A stretch of DNA of 64,000 nucleotides from Herbaspirillum sp. SJZ107 (GCF_006715485.1 NZ_VFNH01000001.1:1054001-1118000), one strand, 5' to 3'; shown: positions 56,715-64,000, counted from the stretch's first letter. The notes: generated from the sequence alone by a model not told the origin. Made by a program: numbers and translations.

Positions 56715-57551
56715 TCAAGCGCGGCCCGGCAGTGCGCTGGCGACCTGGTCCAGTGCCTGTTGCAACTGGTCGAGTTCGTACGGTTTCTGCAGCGAGAGAT
56801 ACGGGAATTCGACGTGGCGCAGCAGCGTGTCGCCGTAGCCGGAAGCGAAGATCACGCGGATGCCCGGCGCATCGGCGACCGCGCGCCGGGCCAGGTCGAC
56901 GCCGGACATGCCGGGCAGGCTGACGTCGGTGAACAGCACGTCGTAGCGGTTGGCGGCAAGGCGGTCGAGCGCATCGTTCGGATGGCCGACGCCGTCGGCT
57001 TCGTGGCCGAAGGCGCGCAGCATCTCGCACACCAGGTATTGCGAGTCGAGGTTGTCTTCGACTACCAGGATGTTCAGCGGACCGGCCGCGGCGCTGTCCT
57101 GCGGCATCGACAGCGCGGGCTCGGCCGCAGCCACGGCGCACAGCACGCCATCGACCGCGCCGCTGGCGCCGCGCACCGGGGTGAAATGCAGATCGTAGAC
57201 GCCACCGGCATCGGCGCTGCCGAAACCGAGGTTGCGCTCGGCAGCCAGCGCCGCTTCGCCCTGCCAGGCCCGTCCGAGTTCGGCAGATGCGGCGGCCAGC
57301 GGCGGCGGCATCACCGGCGGCACGCTGCCGCCAGGCAGTTTGCCGTACGCCGGTCCGGCCAGGTCGGCATAGGCCTGATTGAACAGCACCGTCATGTCGC
57401 GGCCCCAGACCAGCAGCATCGGCAGCGGCGTATTGAACAGCAGGTCGGCTGCGAGGCGCAGCGCGGGCGGCCAGGCATCGGGCGTGCCCAGCCGGGACGC
57501 GGACCAGTCGAACGAACTCGAGGAAATGGCGGACTTACCGGAAGCTGACAT
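56715..57551 (-). CDS. PAS-REC response regulator
   Basis: 278 residues. The N-terminal half (~1-140) is a PAS-like domain that starts like the input of hybrid kinases (FDWSASRLGTPDAWPPALR, then MLLVWGRDMTVLFNQAY). The C-terminal REC (~160-270) has VVEDNLDSQYLVCEM, phospho-Asp in LFTDVSLPGMSGVD and SLQKPYEL. No kinase or output domain, so it looks like a kinase from which the catalytic core has been lost, or a stand-alone sensor/sink regulator. It precedes the large hybrid kinase in the same orientation (242-base gap). Confidence 0.88.
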   Translation of the reverse strand: MSASGKSAISSSSFDWSASRLGTPDAWPPALRLAADLLFNTPLPMLLVWGRDMTVLFNQAYADLAGPAYGKLPGGSVPPVMPPPLAAASAELGRAWQGEAALAAERNLGFGSADAGGVYDLHFTPVRGASGAVDGVLCAVAAAEPALSMPQDSAAAGPLNILVVEDNLDSQYLVCEMLRAFGHEADGVGHPNDALDRLAANRYDVLFTDVSLPGMSGVDLARRAVADAPGIRVIFASGYGDTLLRHVEFPYLSLQKPYELDQLQQALDQVASALPGRA

Positions 57552-57939
57552 GGCGGGTTATAAATATTGTTATCGTTACAAAAAGAGGATGCATCGTACA
57601 CTAAAAGCGATGACGAGGGCGGCACGTATGGACTGTGTGGCAGGCAGTCGACACCCATGCGTGGTTGCAAATTTGCAACGAGGTATGTCACAGATTTTGC
57701 GGCACAGCATGCGTGTTGCACAGCACACGCGTCAGAAGGGCAAGCAGAACCGCAGCGCAAAAAAAAGCCCGCTACGGGAGCGGGCTGAATCTATCCTTGG
57801 AGGAGAATAGAGGAGACAGGTTCATAATGCTGCATCGCAAAAAACAAATCCAATTTAGATTTCCAATGACCGTTATTGGTTTCTTAAATGGCACGACTGC
57901 AGCCTAGTATCGTGGAGCACCCTTGGTGCACTGAAGAAA
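57552..57939. other. Intergenic stretch holding a candidate sRNA
   Basis: 388 bases between the PAS-REC gene and the YfiR gene. Holds the small-RNA candidate listed separately (57760-57823) and a dyad GCACC-CTTG-GTGC-like at 57916-57929. The plus-strand frame of ~26 codons at 57827 (MLHRKKQIQF) has a GGAG-rich upstream sequence but looks more like the complement of the sRNA. Confidence 0.45.
57760..57823 (-). ncRNA. Candidate small RNA with anti-Shine-Dalgarno motifs
   Basis: Reading minus strand: possible promoter -35 TTGGAT (57853-57848), 18-base spacer, -10 CATTAT (57829-57824); then a single-stranded stretch with CTCCTC twice (CTGTCTCCTCTATTCTCCTC), then a terminator stem GCCCGCT/AGCGGGC at 57785-57767 followed by eight Ts. 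About 58 nt in all. The repeated CUCCUC could pair with ribosome binding sites. The short promoter match is modest; no homologue checked. Confidence 0.4.
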
Positions 57940-58632
57940 ATGTTCTACGATAGCAAAATGTCTAAAAATGTTACGCGCCCCTGCGCGTTCCCTGCCATTG
58001 TGTCTGTGCTGCGGCGGCGAGCCGGTGGCCAGGCATGGGCGTGGTGCGCTGCGCTGTACGCCATCCTGGGCGCCGCCGCCATTGCCGCGCCGCCCGCGCA
58101 TGCGCAACATGCCGCTGTCGGTAATGGCGCGACGATCAATAGCAACACCAATGGCAACGGCAGCGCGCTCGAGCGCCGCGTCAAGGCCGCTTTCCTGTAT
58201 AAGTTTCTCGGCTATGCCGAGTTTCCGCCCGGCGCCTTCTTCGATGGCAGCAGTCCAGTCGTCATCGGCGTGGTCGGTGCCGACGATCTGGCGGGGGAAC
58301 TGGTGCGCCTGGTGGCCGGACGCACCGTCAACAGCCGTCCGGTAGTCGTGCGCGTGCTGCGCGACACCGACGTGCAAGTCCCCCTGCACCTGCTGTTTGT
58401 CGGTGGCGCCGATCCGCTCCGCGTCGGCCGCATGGTGCGCCAGGCCAGCGCCGCCATGCTGGTCGTCACCGAGTGCGAGGATGGGTTGCGGCAAGGCAGT
58501 GTGATTAATTTCCGTATCATTGATGAGCGCGTGCGTTTCGATGTCTCGCTCGATGCTGCGGAGCGCAATGGTATCAAGCTCAGTTCGCGCCTGTTGACGG
58601 TCGCGAACCGGGTGCAGAAAGGAGTGCAGTGA
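57940..58632 (+). CDS. yfiR: YfiR family periplasmic protein (DUF4154)
   Basis: 230 residues. A signal sequence lies within the first ~58 residues (AILGAAAIAAPPAHAQ). The mature domain matches YfiR: LERRVKAAFLYKFLGYAEFPPGAF, VIGVVGADDLAGELVRLV, HLLFVGGADPLRVGRMVRQ and the terminal RFDVSLDAAERNGIKLSSRLLTVA. YfiR in Pseudomonas binds the periplasmic CHASE8 of the YfiN cyclase and holds it off. Here the stop overlaps the start of a CHASE8-HAMP histidine kinase by 4 bases (ATGA), implying a paired partner of a different output class. Start could be ATG 57940 or 57958. Confidence 0.88.
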   Translation: MFYDSKMSKNVTRPCAFPAIVSVLRRRAGGQAWAWCAALYAILGAAAIAAPPAHAQHAAVGNGATINSNTNGNGSALERRVKAAFLYKFLGYAEFPPGAFFDGSSPVVIGVVGADDLAGELVRLVAGRTVNSRPVVVRVLRDTDVQVPLHLLFVGGADPLRVGRMVRQASAAMLVVTECEDGLRQGSVINFRIIDERVRFDVSLDAAERNGIKLSSRLLTVANRVQKGVQ

Positions 58633-60596
58633 TGAGGGCGCCCAAGGAAGCGGACAAGGCAGACAGCGTGAACGAGGCAGGCGTGGGCGAAGACGCGATC
58701 ATGCAGGGCAATGCGCGCGACAGCGGCACCGTCCGCAGCAAGCTGATCCTGATGGCGGTGTCGACCACCTTCGTGGCCCTGCTGGCGGCGGCACTGGCGA
58801 TGCTGGTGGTCGACCTGCGCGCCTTCCAGCGCTACTGGACCGATGATCTGGTCACCCAGGCCGACATCGTGGCGCGCGTGACCGCGCCGGCACTGGCCTT
58901 CAACGACAGCGAAACCGCACGCCAGAACCTGGCCGTGCTGAGAGTCCGTCCGCAGATCCTGGCCGCCGCCATCTATAACAATGCAGGCGTGCGCTTTGCC
59001 AGCTACGAAGCGGTCCCCGGCCAGCATTTCCCGGCGCGCGCCGAAAACGCCGGCTACCGCATCGAAGGCGGCGAAGTGGTGGTATTCCGCAATATCGTCG
59101 AAAACGGCGAGCTGGTCGGCAGCGTGTACGTGCGTTCGCGCTACGGCCTGGTCGAGCGCCTGCTCAGCTATGGTGCGATTTTGGGCGCGGTGATGCTGGG
59201 CGCACTCGTCATTGCCGGGCTGGTGGCGTCGCGCCTGCAGGCCGCGATCACCCGTCCGCTCGAGGCGGTGACCAACGTGGCGCGCCAGGTGATGCAGCGG
59301 CGCGACTTCACCCTGCGCGTGCCGGGCAACGAGCGCGGCGAGATCGGCGTGCTGATCGAAGCCTTCAACGACATGCTGGCCGAGATCGGGCGCCGTTCGC
59401 ACGCGCTGCAGGAATCCAACGCCACGCTGGAACACGAGATGCAGGTGCGCCAGCGCGCCGAAGGGGCCTTGCTGGTGGCCGACCGCCGCAAGGACGAATT
59501 CCTGGCCACGCTGGCGCACGAGCTGCGCAACCCGCTGGCGCCGATCCGCACCGGTCTCGACATCCTGCGCTTGCGCAGCGGCGACGCCCAGGCCACCCAG
59601 CGCGCCACCGACATCATGGAACGCCAGCTGCGCCAGATGGTGCGCCTGGTCGACGATCTGCTCGACGTATCGCGCATCAATACCGGCAAGTTCACGATCA
59701 AGACCGGCCGCGTGGAGCTGAAGGCGGTCGTCAACGACGCCCTGGAAGTGGTGCGGCCCTATATCGAGCTGCACGGCCACGAACTGGTGATCGACCTGCC
59801 GGACCGCCCGGTGTTCCTGCACGGTGACGCCACCCGCCTGGCGCAGATCCTGTCGAACCTGTTGAACAACGCCGCCAAGTACACCAACCGCGGCGGCCGT
59901 GTCAGCCTGAAGGCGACGGTCGAGGAACGCACCCTGGTGCTGGTCGTGGCCGACACCGGCATCGGCATCGCGCCCGACATGCTGGACACCGTGTTCGACA
60001 TGTTCGTGCAAGTCGATTCGACGCTGGAGCGCTCGAATGCCGGCCTGGGCGTCGGCCTGTCGCTGGCGCGCAAGCTGGTCGAGCTGCATGGCGGCGCTAT
60101 CGAAGCCCACAGCGCCGGCCTCGGCCACGGCAGCCAGTTCGTGGTGCGCCTGCCGATCGTGGTCGATCCGGAATTGCCGGCAAAACCGACCCCGGCCGCC
60201 TTCATCAGCGCCGAGACCTACCGCATCCTGCTGGCCGACGACAACGTCGACTTCGTCAACAGCATCGGCGCGCTGCTCACGGCGATGGGCCACAGCGTGG
60301 TGATCACGCACAATGGTCCGGACGCGCTGGCCGCCGCCAAGCGCTTCTACCCGGACTACGCCTTCCTGGACATCGGCCTGCCGAAGATGTCGGGCTACGA
60401 CCTGGCGCGCGCGATCCGGGCGCTGCCGACGGGGGCGATGACGGTGATGATCGCCGTGACCGGCTGGGGCCAGGAAAAGGATCGCCAGCTGGCCTTCGAA
60501 GCCGGCTTCGACCACCACATGGTGAAACCGGTGCGCTTCGAGCAGATCGAGGAAATCCTCGGCAACCGCAGCATCATCAAGAAGCTGCGCACGTAA
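58629..60596 (+). CDS. CHASE8-HAMP hybrid histidine kinase
   Basis: 655 residues. TM1 ~38-62; periplasmic CHASE8 (~63-175) with the family pattern LVTQADIVARVTAPALAF and FASYEAVPG; TM2 ~179-200; HAMP ~201-255; HisKA with TLAHELRNPLAPI (H297); HATPase (LSNLLNNAAKYT, GLGVGLSLARKL); REC (~535-650, LLADDNVDFVNSIGALL, FLDIGLPKMSGYD). In YfiN the same CHASE8-HAMP is joined to a GGDEF domain; here it drives a histidine kinase. The gene is coupled to yfiR by ATGA. Expected to transmit envelope or redox stress through phosphotransfer. Confidence 0.93.
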   Translation: MMRAPKEADKADSVNEAGVGEDAIMQGNARDSGTVRSKLILMAVSTTFVALLAAALAMLVVDLRAFQRYWTDDLVTQADIVARVTAPALAFNDSETARQNLAVLRVRPQILAAAIYNNAGVRFASYEAVPGQHFPARAENAGYRIEGGEVVVFRNIVENGELVGSVYVRSRYGLVERLLSYGAILGAVMLGALVIAGLVASRLQAAITRPLEAVTNVARQVMQRRDFTLRVPGNERGEIGVLIEAFNDMLAEIGRRSHALQESNATLEHEMQVRQRAEGALLVADRRKDEFLATLAHELRNPLAPIRTGLDILRLRSGDAQATQRATDIMERQLRQMVRLVDDLLDVSRINTGKFTIKTGRVELKAVVNDALEVVRPYIELHGHELVIDLPDRPVFLHGDATRLAQILSNLLNNAAKYTNRGGRVSLKATVEERTLVLVVADTGIGIAPDMLDTVFDMFVQVDSTLERSNAGLGVGLSLARKLVELHGGAIEAHSAGLGHGSQFVVRLPIVVDPELPAKPTPAAFISAETYRILLADDNVDFVNSIGALLTAMGHSVVITHNGPDALAAAKRFYPDYAFLDIGLPKMSGYDLARAIRALPTGAMTVMIAVTGWGQEKDRQLAFEAGFDHHMVKPVRFEQIEEILGNRSIIKKLRT

Positions 60597-60622
60597 AAAA
60601 GCGGAAGCGCGCACGCTTCCGC
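60594..60622 (-). terminator. Rho-independent terminator between convergent genes
   Basis: GCGGAAGCG (60601-60609) and CGCTTCCGC (60614-60622) form a 9-bp stem; on the minus strand it is followed by TTTTTT, ending the PEP-CTERM transcript. Confidence 0.8.
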
Positions 60623-60643
60623 CGGACCTCAGGGCAGGCAGGC

Positions 60644-61204
60644 TCAGGCCTGTTTGCCCCCCTTGCGGCGCCGCGCCAGGAAGCCCAGCACGCCCAGGCC
60701 GCCCAGCATCAAGCCGTAGGTTTCCGGCTCCGGCACCGGTGTCGTCAACGCCACCGCGCCGCCGAAGGCCGCGGACCCGGATGAGTTCAGGTTACCGCTG
60801 ACCTGCAGGTAATAATTGCCGGCGTCGAGGCCCGTGCTGGTGAGGGTCCAGACGTCGATCGCGCCGGACTGCAGCGCGGTGCCCGTCGTCACCAGGGTAT
60901 TGCCGGTAGCGCTGTAGAGCGACAGGGCGGTGATGTCGAGGCCGGTCTCGGTTGCGCCGGTGATCGACGAGACGATGGCGTTCACCGTGGTGCCGGGCGA
61001 ACCTTCCTGCGCGGTCGGCACGGCAAAGGTGAAGCGGTCGGCAAAGCTGGCGCCGCCGTTGTTTTGGGCAAATGCATCGCCAAAGAAGCCGCTGGTGCCG
61101 ACCAGGTCCAATGCCTGTGAGCCGCTCCCGATGTTCTGGGCCATGGCGGAAGAACCGAACGACGCAACAGCAACTACGGCAGCAGCAATCAGGGATCTCT
61201 TCAT
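60644..61204 (-). CDS. FxDxF PEP-CTERM protein
   Basis: 186 residues. Signal peptide 1-22 (cleavage after SAMA), a beta-rich middle with ASFADRFTFAV (the FxDxF motif), and a C-terminal sorting tail VPEPETYGLMLGGLGVLGFLARRRK: the VPEP motif, a hydrophobic span and Arg cluster. Such proteins are recognised by exosortase and released to the exopolysaccharide; no exosortase gene is in the window. Function of the mature domain unknown. Confidence 0.9.
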   Translation of the reverse strand: MKRSLIAAAVVAVASFGSSAMAQNIGSGSQALDLVGTSGFFGDAFAQNNGGASFADRFTFAVPTAQEGSPGTTVNAIVSSITGATETGLDITALSLYSATGNTLVTTGTALQSGAIDVWTLTSTGLDAGNYYLQVSGNLNSSGSAAFGGAVALTTPVPEPETYGLMLGGLGVLGFLARRRKGGKQA

Positions 61205-61598
61205 AGCTTACCTCGCAAAGACACAGCTGCGTCCTGCAGCTTGGGTTTCAGGGAATCGGGGAATTTAATGCTATCAAAGAGGCGGGAAAAGGCACGAAGA
61301 ATTAAGCCTGGGCCTGCTACTTGGAAGAATATGCCTGTGTGTATGGATTTTTTAGGCAGCGCTGGCGGATCGCCGTCGCCATAGGGGATCGTCGCGGGAT
61401 TTGTCTCCGCAAGTGCTGCCTTGCTTGAAGGCTCTACTATATGTAGGTTTAGTCCTACGCGCCTGCAAGACCTTGTCCTCTGCTCGGGCTGCCTGACTTT
61501 ATTGAACAGGCGGCATTTATCTCAAGCATTCGGAATAGGGCAGAGGCAAAGAAAAATGGCCCAGAGCTTTCACTCTGAGCCATTTGTCCTGAAGAAGT
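61205..61598. other. Intergenic stretch
   Basis: From the PEP-CTERM gene promoter to the terminator of the first tRNA. The plus-strand frame 61421-61924 runs through the tRNA and is not a gene. I see only the tRNA terminator and no other feature. Confidence 0.5.
61552..61584 (-). terminator. tRNA-Arg terminator 1
   Basis: Minus strand: AATGGCTCAGAG loop CTCTGGGCCATT then TTTTTC. Stem of 12 bp with one G-T pair. Confidence 0.9.
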
Positions 61599-61675
61599 TG
61601 GTGCGGCTGGCAGGAATCGAACCCACGACCCCTTGGTTCGTAGCCAAGTACTCTATCCAGCTGAGCTACAGCCGC
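61599..61675 (-). tRNA. tRNA-Arg(ACG), copy 1
   Basis: 77 nt with encoded CCA. Acceptor GCGGCTG/CAGCCGC, anticodon stem CTTGG/CCAAG enclosing loop CTACGAA, so anticodon ACG (arginine, reads CGN after A-to-I editing); T arm GTGGG-TTCGAAT-CCTGC. Confidence 0.97.
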
Positions 61676-61741
61676 CCGAGGCCAGCATTATACGCAGGTT
61701 TTGCCATTTGGCAAAGCCTGAATGCCAGTGGCTTACAAAAA

Positions 61742-61957
61742 CTACTCTGCTTTATATCGCAGCCTGTCTCGTGCCGCCGCCAGCTGGTCCGTATAGTCGC
61801 TCTGGAACGGCGACACCAGCTGCTCTTCAAATCGAGCAAGCAAACTCGAAAGCGCGCTCTCTTCAGCTTGGTCAGCAATCGTCAACTCGCCTGCATGTAT
61901 AAAGCGAAACAAAAGTCGAGGTAAGCGGTGAAATGAGCTGGGCCTTGGTGAGTGCAT
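61742..61957 (-). CDS. Doubtful small ORF between tRNA-Arg copies, 71 aa
   Basis: Starts MHSPRPSSFHRLPRLLFRF and ends DQLAAARDRLRYKAE, amphipathic and helix-prone near the C-terminus. No clear ribosome site. AT-richer than the chromosome and located between identical tRNA genes, so it could be a remnant of an integrated element. No family recognised. Confidence 0.25.
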   Translation of the reverse strand: MHSPRPSSFHRLPRLLFRFIHAGELTIADQAEESALSSLLARFEEQLVSPFQSDYTDQLAAARDRLRYKAE

Positions 61958-61976
61958 GTAGTGAGCATGCTGAAAA

Positions 61977-62010
61977 GAAAAATGGCCCAGAGCTTTCACT
62001 CTGAGCCATT
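61977..62010 (-). terminator. tRNA-Arg terminator 2
   Basis: Same hairpin as terminator 1 (ATGGCTCAGAG with CTCTGGGCCAT) followed by TTTTTC. Confidence 0.9.
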
Positions 62011-62024
62011 CGTCCTGAAGAAGT

Positions 62025-62101
62025 TGGTGCGGCTGGCAGGAATCGAACCCACGACCCCTTGGTTCGTAGCCAAGTACTCTATCCAGCTGAGCTACAGCCG
62101 C
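62025..62101 (-). tRNA. tRNA-Arg(ACG), copy 2
   Basis: Identical over all 77 bases to copy 1, with encoded CCA. Confidence 0.97.
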
Positions 62102-62177
62102 CCGAGGCCAGCATTATACGCAGTTTTTGCCATTTGGCAAAGGTTAATTCTTGCGCATCATCCGGGGCCTTCGCAAA

Positions 62178-62212
62178 AGAAAAATGGCCCAGAAATCACT
62201 TTCTGAGCCATT
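62178..62212 (-). terminator. tRNA-Arg terminator 3
   Basis: Stem AATGGCTCAGAAA/TTTCTGGGCCATT, covarying from copy 1 in the inner pairs; T-run after it. Confidence 0.9.
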
Positions 62213-62226
62213 CGTCCTGAAGAAGT

Positions 62227-62303
62227 TGGTGCGGCTGGCAGGAATCGAACCCACGACCCCTTGGTTCGTAGCCAAGTACTCTATCCAGCTGAGCTACAGC
62301 CGC
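62227..62303 (-). tRNA. tRNA-Arg(ACG), copy 3
   Basis: Identical to copy 1 over 77 bases. Confidence 0.97.
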
Positions 62304-62494
62304 CCGAGGCACGCATTATAGCAGCGGACACCGTGATCGCAAAGTCTATGTTGTGTGGCAATGAGCAGGGTGCCCATGCGGATCGGCTGGCGCTTGCGTT
62401 GCCGCAGTGACCATCGCGCGCCCCTATGTCGAAATGAAGCTTGCGCCCTCAGCAGTGTGGGCACATCGAATATTTCCTTTGGACAGGTGATCGC

Positions 62495-63514
62495 ATGATC
62501 TGGCTCGATGCCGCACGCGTGGTTTCCATTCTCGCCGTCGTGTTCCTGCATGTCGCGGCCACGGTCGTCACCGGCCGCGACATCGGCAGCCCGGACTGGT
62601 GGTACGGTAACGTCTACGATTCGCTGGTGCGCTGGTGCGTGCCCGTATTCATCATGATCAGCGGAGCGCTGCTGCTCGGCAGCGGCAAGCGCGAGAGCGT
62701 CGGCGCCTTCTACCGCAAGCGCATGACGCGCATCTTCGTGCCGCTCGTGGTCTGGACCATCGTCTTCCTGTTCTGGCAGGGCGAGCAGGCGACGTTTTCG
62801 CTGGCCGATCTCAGCCTGGGGGCGGTGGCGCGCCGCATCGCCAGCGGCAAGCCGCACTACCACATGTGGTTCTTGTTCATGATCGTCAGCCTGTACCTGT
62901 TCACGCCCTTCATCCGCATCCTGGTGCGCCATGCCACGCGCGCCGAGTTGTGGCTGCTGGTGGCACTGCTGTTCGGCGTCGCCGCGCTGCACGAGGTGTT
63001 CGACATGTTCTTCGGGCGCGGCGTCAGCCTGTTCGTGTTCTGGTTCCTGTCCTACCTGCCGTATTTCCTGTGCGGCCACCTGATCGCCACCAGCGACCGG
63101 GCGATGTCGACACGCCTGCTGCTGACGGTGTTCGGCGCGTCGGTACTGCTCACCGCGCTCGGCTGCTACCTGCTGGCCGGCGCGCGCGGCATCGAGGATG
63201 GGCTGTATTTCTATGGTTACCTGAGCATCACCGTGATTCCGATGTCGGTCAGCCTGATGTGGATGTTCCGGATGCGCAGTTTCGATGCCGTCCCGGATGC
63301 GGTCGGCACCACCTTCCGGCGCCTGTCCGAGCTGACCCTCGGGGTCTACCTGATCCATCCGGTGATCCTGGAATCGTTCCGGCGCTTTGCCTTCCGCCAG
63401 GAAGAGGTGTATCCGCTGCTGTCGGTGCCGCTGGTGGCACTGCTGGTATTCGGCGCGTCGCTGCTGTGCGCCTTCGTGCTGTACCGGATCCCGTATCTGA
63501 AACGGGCGATCTGA
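62495..63514 (+). CDS. Acyltransferase family 3 membrane protein
   Basis: 339 residues with about ten membrane helices. The acyltransferase-3 hallmark IWLDAARVVSILAVVFLHVA (Arg in D-x-x-R, His in FLHV) is at residues 2-21 and RKRMTRIFVPLVVW at 73-86; LTLGVYLIHPVILE is typical of the C-terminal part. Such proteins, e.g. E. coli WecH, O-acetylate surface polysaccharides at the inner membrane. ATG 62495 (AGGTGA upstream) chosen. It lies on the strand opposite to the tRNA array, between copies 3 and 4. Confidence 0.88.
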   Translation: MIWLDAARVVSILAVVFLHVAATVVTGRDIGSPDWWYGNVYDSLVRWCVPVFIMISGALLLGSGKRESVGAFYRKRMTRIFVPLVVWTIVFLFWQGEQATFSLADLSLGAVARRIASGKPHYHMWFLFMIVSLYLFTPFIRILVRHATRAELWLLVALLFGVAALHEVFDMFFGRGVSLFVFWFLSYLPYFLCGHLIATSDRAMSTRLLLTVFGASVLLTALGCYLLAGARGIEDGLYFYGYLSITVIPMSVSLMWMFRMRSFDAVPDAVGTTFRRLSELTLGVYLIHPVILESFRRFAFRQEEVYPLLSVPLVALLVFGASLLCAFVLYRIPYLKRAI

Positions 63515-63531
63515 AGAGGGTAGGGCGGAAA

Positions 63532-63566
63532 AGAAAAATGGCCCAGAGCTTTCGCTCTGAGCCATT
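63532..63566 (-). terminator. tRNA-Arg terminator 4
   Basis: Stem ATGGCTCAGAG/CTCTGGGCCAT with a T-run; its loop reads CGAAAG. Confidence 0.9.
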
Positions 63567-63580
63567 CATCCTGAAGAAGT

Positions 63581-63657
63581 TGGTGCGGCTGGCAGGAATC
63601 GAACCCACGACCCCTTGGTTCGTAGCCAAGTACTCTATCCAGCTGAGCTACAGCCGC
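63581..63657 (-). tRNA. tRNA-Arg(ACG), copy 4
   Basis: Identical to copy 1 over 77 bases. Confidence 0.97.
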
Positions 63658-63728
63658 CCGAGGCACGCATTATAGCAGCGGTTTCCGGATTGGCAAAGTG
63701 CACATCGAAGCGCTCCCCAGCGCGCCAA

Positions 63729-63763
63729 AGAAAAATGGCCCAAAGATTTCTCTTTGAGCCATT
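63729..63763 (-). terminator. tRNA-Arg terminator 5
   Basis: Stem ATGGCTCAAAGA/TCTTTGGGCCAT: the inner base pairs differ from the other copies but pairing is kept; T-run follows. Confidence 0.9.
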
Positions 63764-63776
63764 CTTCATGAAGAAG

Positions 63777-63853
63777 TGGTGCGGCTGGCAGGAATCGAAC
63801 CCACGACCCCTTGGTTCGTAGCCAAGTACTCTATCCAGCTGAGCTACAGCCGC
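63777..63853 (-). tRNA. tRNA-Arg(ACG), copy 5
   Basis: Identical to copy 1 over 77 bases. The flank just upstream differs from the other copies, which share CCGAGG there. Confidence 0.97.
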
Positions 63854-64000
63854 CCGAAAAGAATTATAGCAGTGGCATCCGGAATGCGAAAGTCTTAATT
63901 TTACTCAACAATTTCGAGGGTTCTGCTAGATTAGTGCCTGGTCCTCCGCAGCCCTCATTTATGCTCCGCCCGAATCCCCGTATCGTCAGGCGCCTCGTGG

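Noticed and set aside
57827-57907. 26-codon plus-strand frame MLHRKKQIQF... with GGAGGAG upstream
   Set aside because: The apparent ribosome site is the complement of the CTCCTC motifs of the candidate sRNA, and the peptide has no recognisable feature. Kept only as an alternative reading.
61421-63821. Plus-strand frames reading through the tRNA genes (e.g. containing RLAGIEPTTPWF and SYSRPR)
   Set aside because: These are translations of the reverse strand of tRNA-Arg plus its terminator; the same peptide recurs in all copies. Not genes.
63961-64000. Possible gene start at the right edge (ATGCTCCGCCCG)
   Set aside because: Only 13 codons are visible and no ribosome site precedes it.

Overview
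The window is high-GC bacterial DNA. Gene content and protein style (Mrp/Pha antiporter, FxDxF PEP-CTERM protein, many hybrid sensor kinases, c-di-GMP proteins, a type VI baseplate pair, tRNA-Arg array) point to a betaproteobacterium of the Oxalobacteraceae, most like Massilia/Duganella/Janthinobacterium. This is inferred from recognition of the families, not from a search.

Layout. 0-6.5 kb: the 5' part of ppk1 (minus strand, behind a near-perfect Pho box), a YdeP-type molybdopterin oxidoreductase, a chloroperoxidase-type hydrolase and a luciferase-like oxidoreductase. 6.6-9.6 kb: an AT-richer island of small orphan genes separated by copies of a palindromic dispersed repeat. 9.65-16.3 kb: a LysR regulator divergent from osmC and pirin genes, a TetR regulator, a GAF-GGDEF-EAL protein, an SDR and a GST. 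16.5-19.4 kb: tssF-tssG without any other T6SS gene. 19.45-27.1 kb: copper homeostasis, with a CueR-type promoter driving a CopA ATPase carrying an in-frame CopZ-like tail, an FkbM methyltransferase, and a four-gene copper operon (CopL-like, His/Met-rich protein, outer-membrane factor, multicopper oxidase).

27.2-30.5 kb is a second AT-richer island with the same repeats, a Tet(X)-like monooxygenase, a DUF4844 protein and an SMI1/KNR4 protein. 30.7-36.8 kb holds a secreted M48-like protease, a Tat-exported peptidoglycan-binding protein, a CDF metal transporter and a Pat-type protein acetyltransferase. 37-43 kb is the complete mrp(AB)CDEFG cation/proton antiporter operon with overlapping genes. 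43-48.3 kb holds hypothetical membrane/exported proteins, an RhlE-type helicase, a His/Gly-repeat protein and NDH-2.

48.4-60.6 kb is a signalling district: a NarL-type kinase, a hemerythrin, two large hybrid kinases, a REC-GGDEF cyclase, a PAS-REC protein, and a YfiR protein translationally coupled to a CHASE8-HAMP hybrid histidine kinase. Between the last two units is a candidate small RNA carrying anti-Shine-Dalgarno motifs. 60.6-64 kb: a PEP-CTERM protein, then five identical tRNA-Arg(ACG) genes, each with its own covarying terminator, interrupted by an acyltransferase gene.
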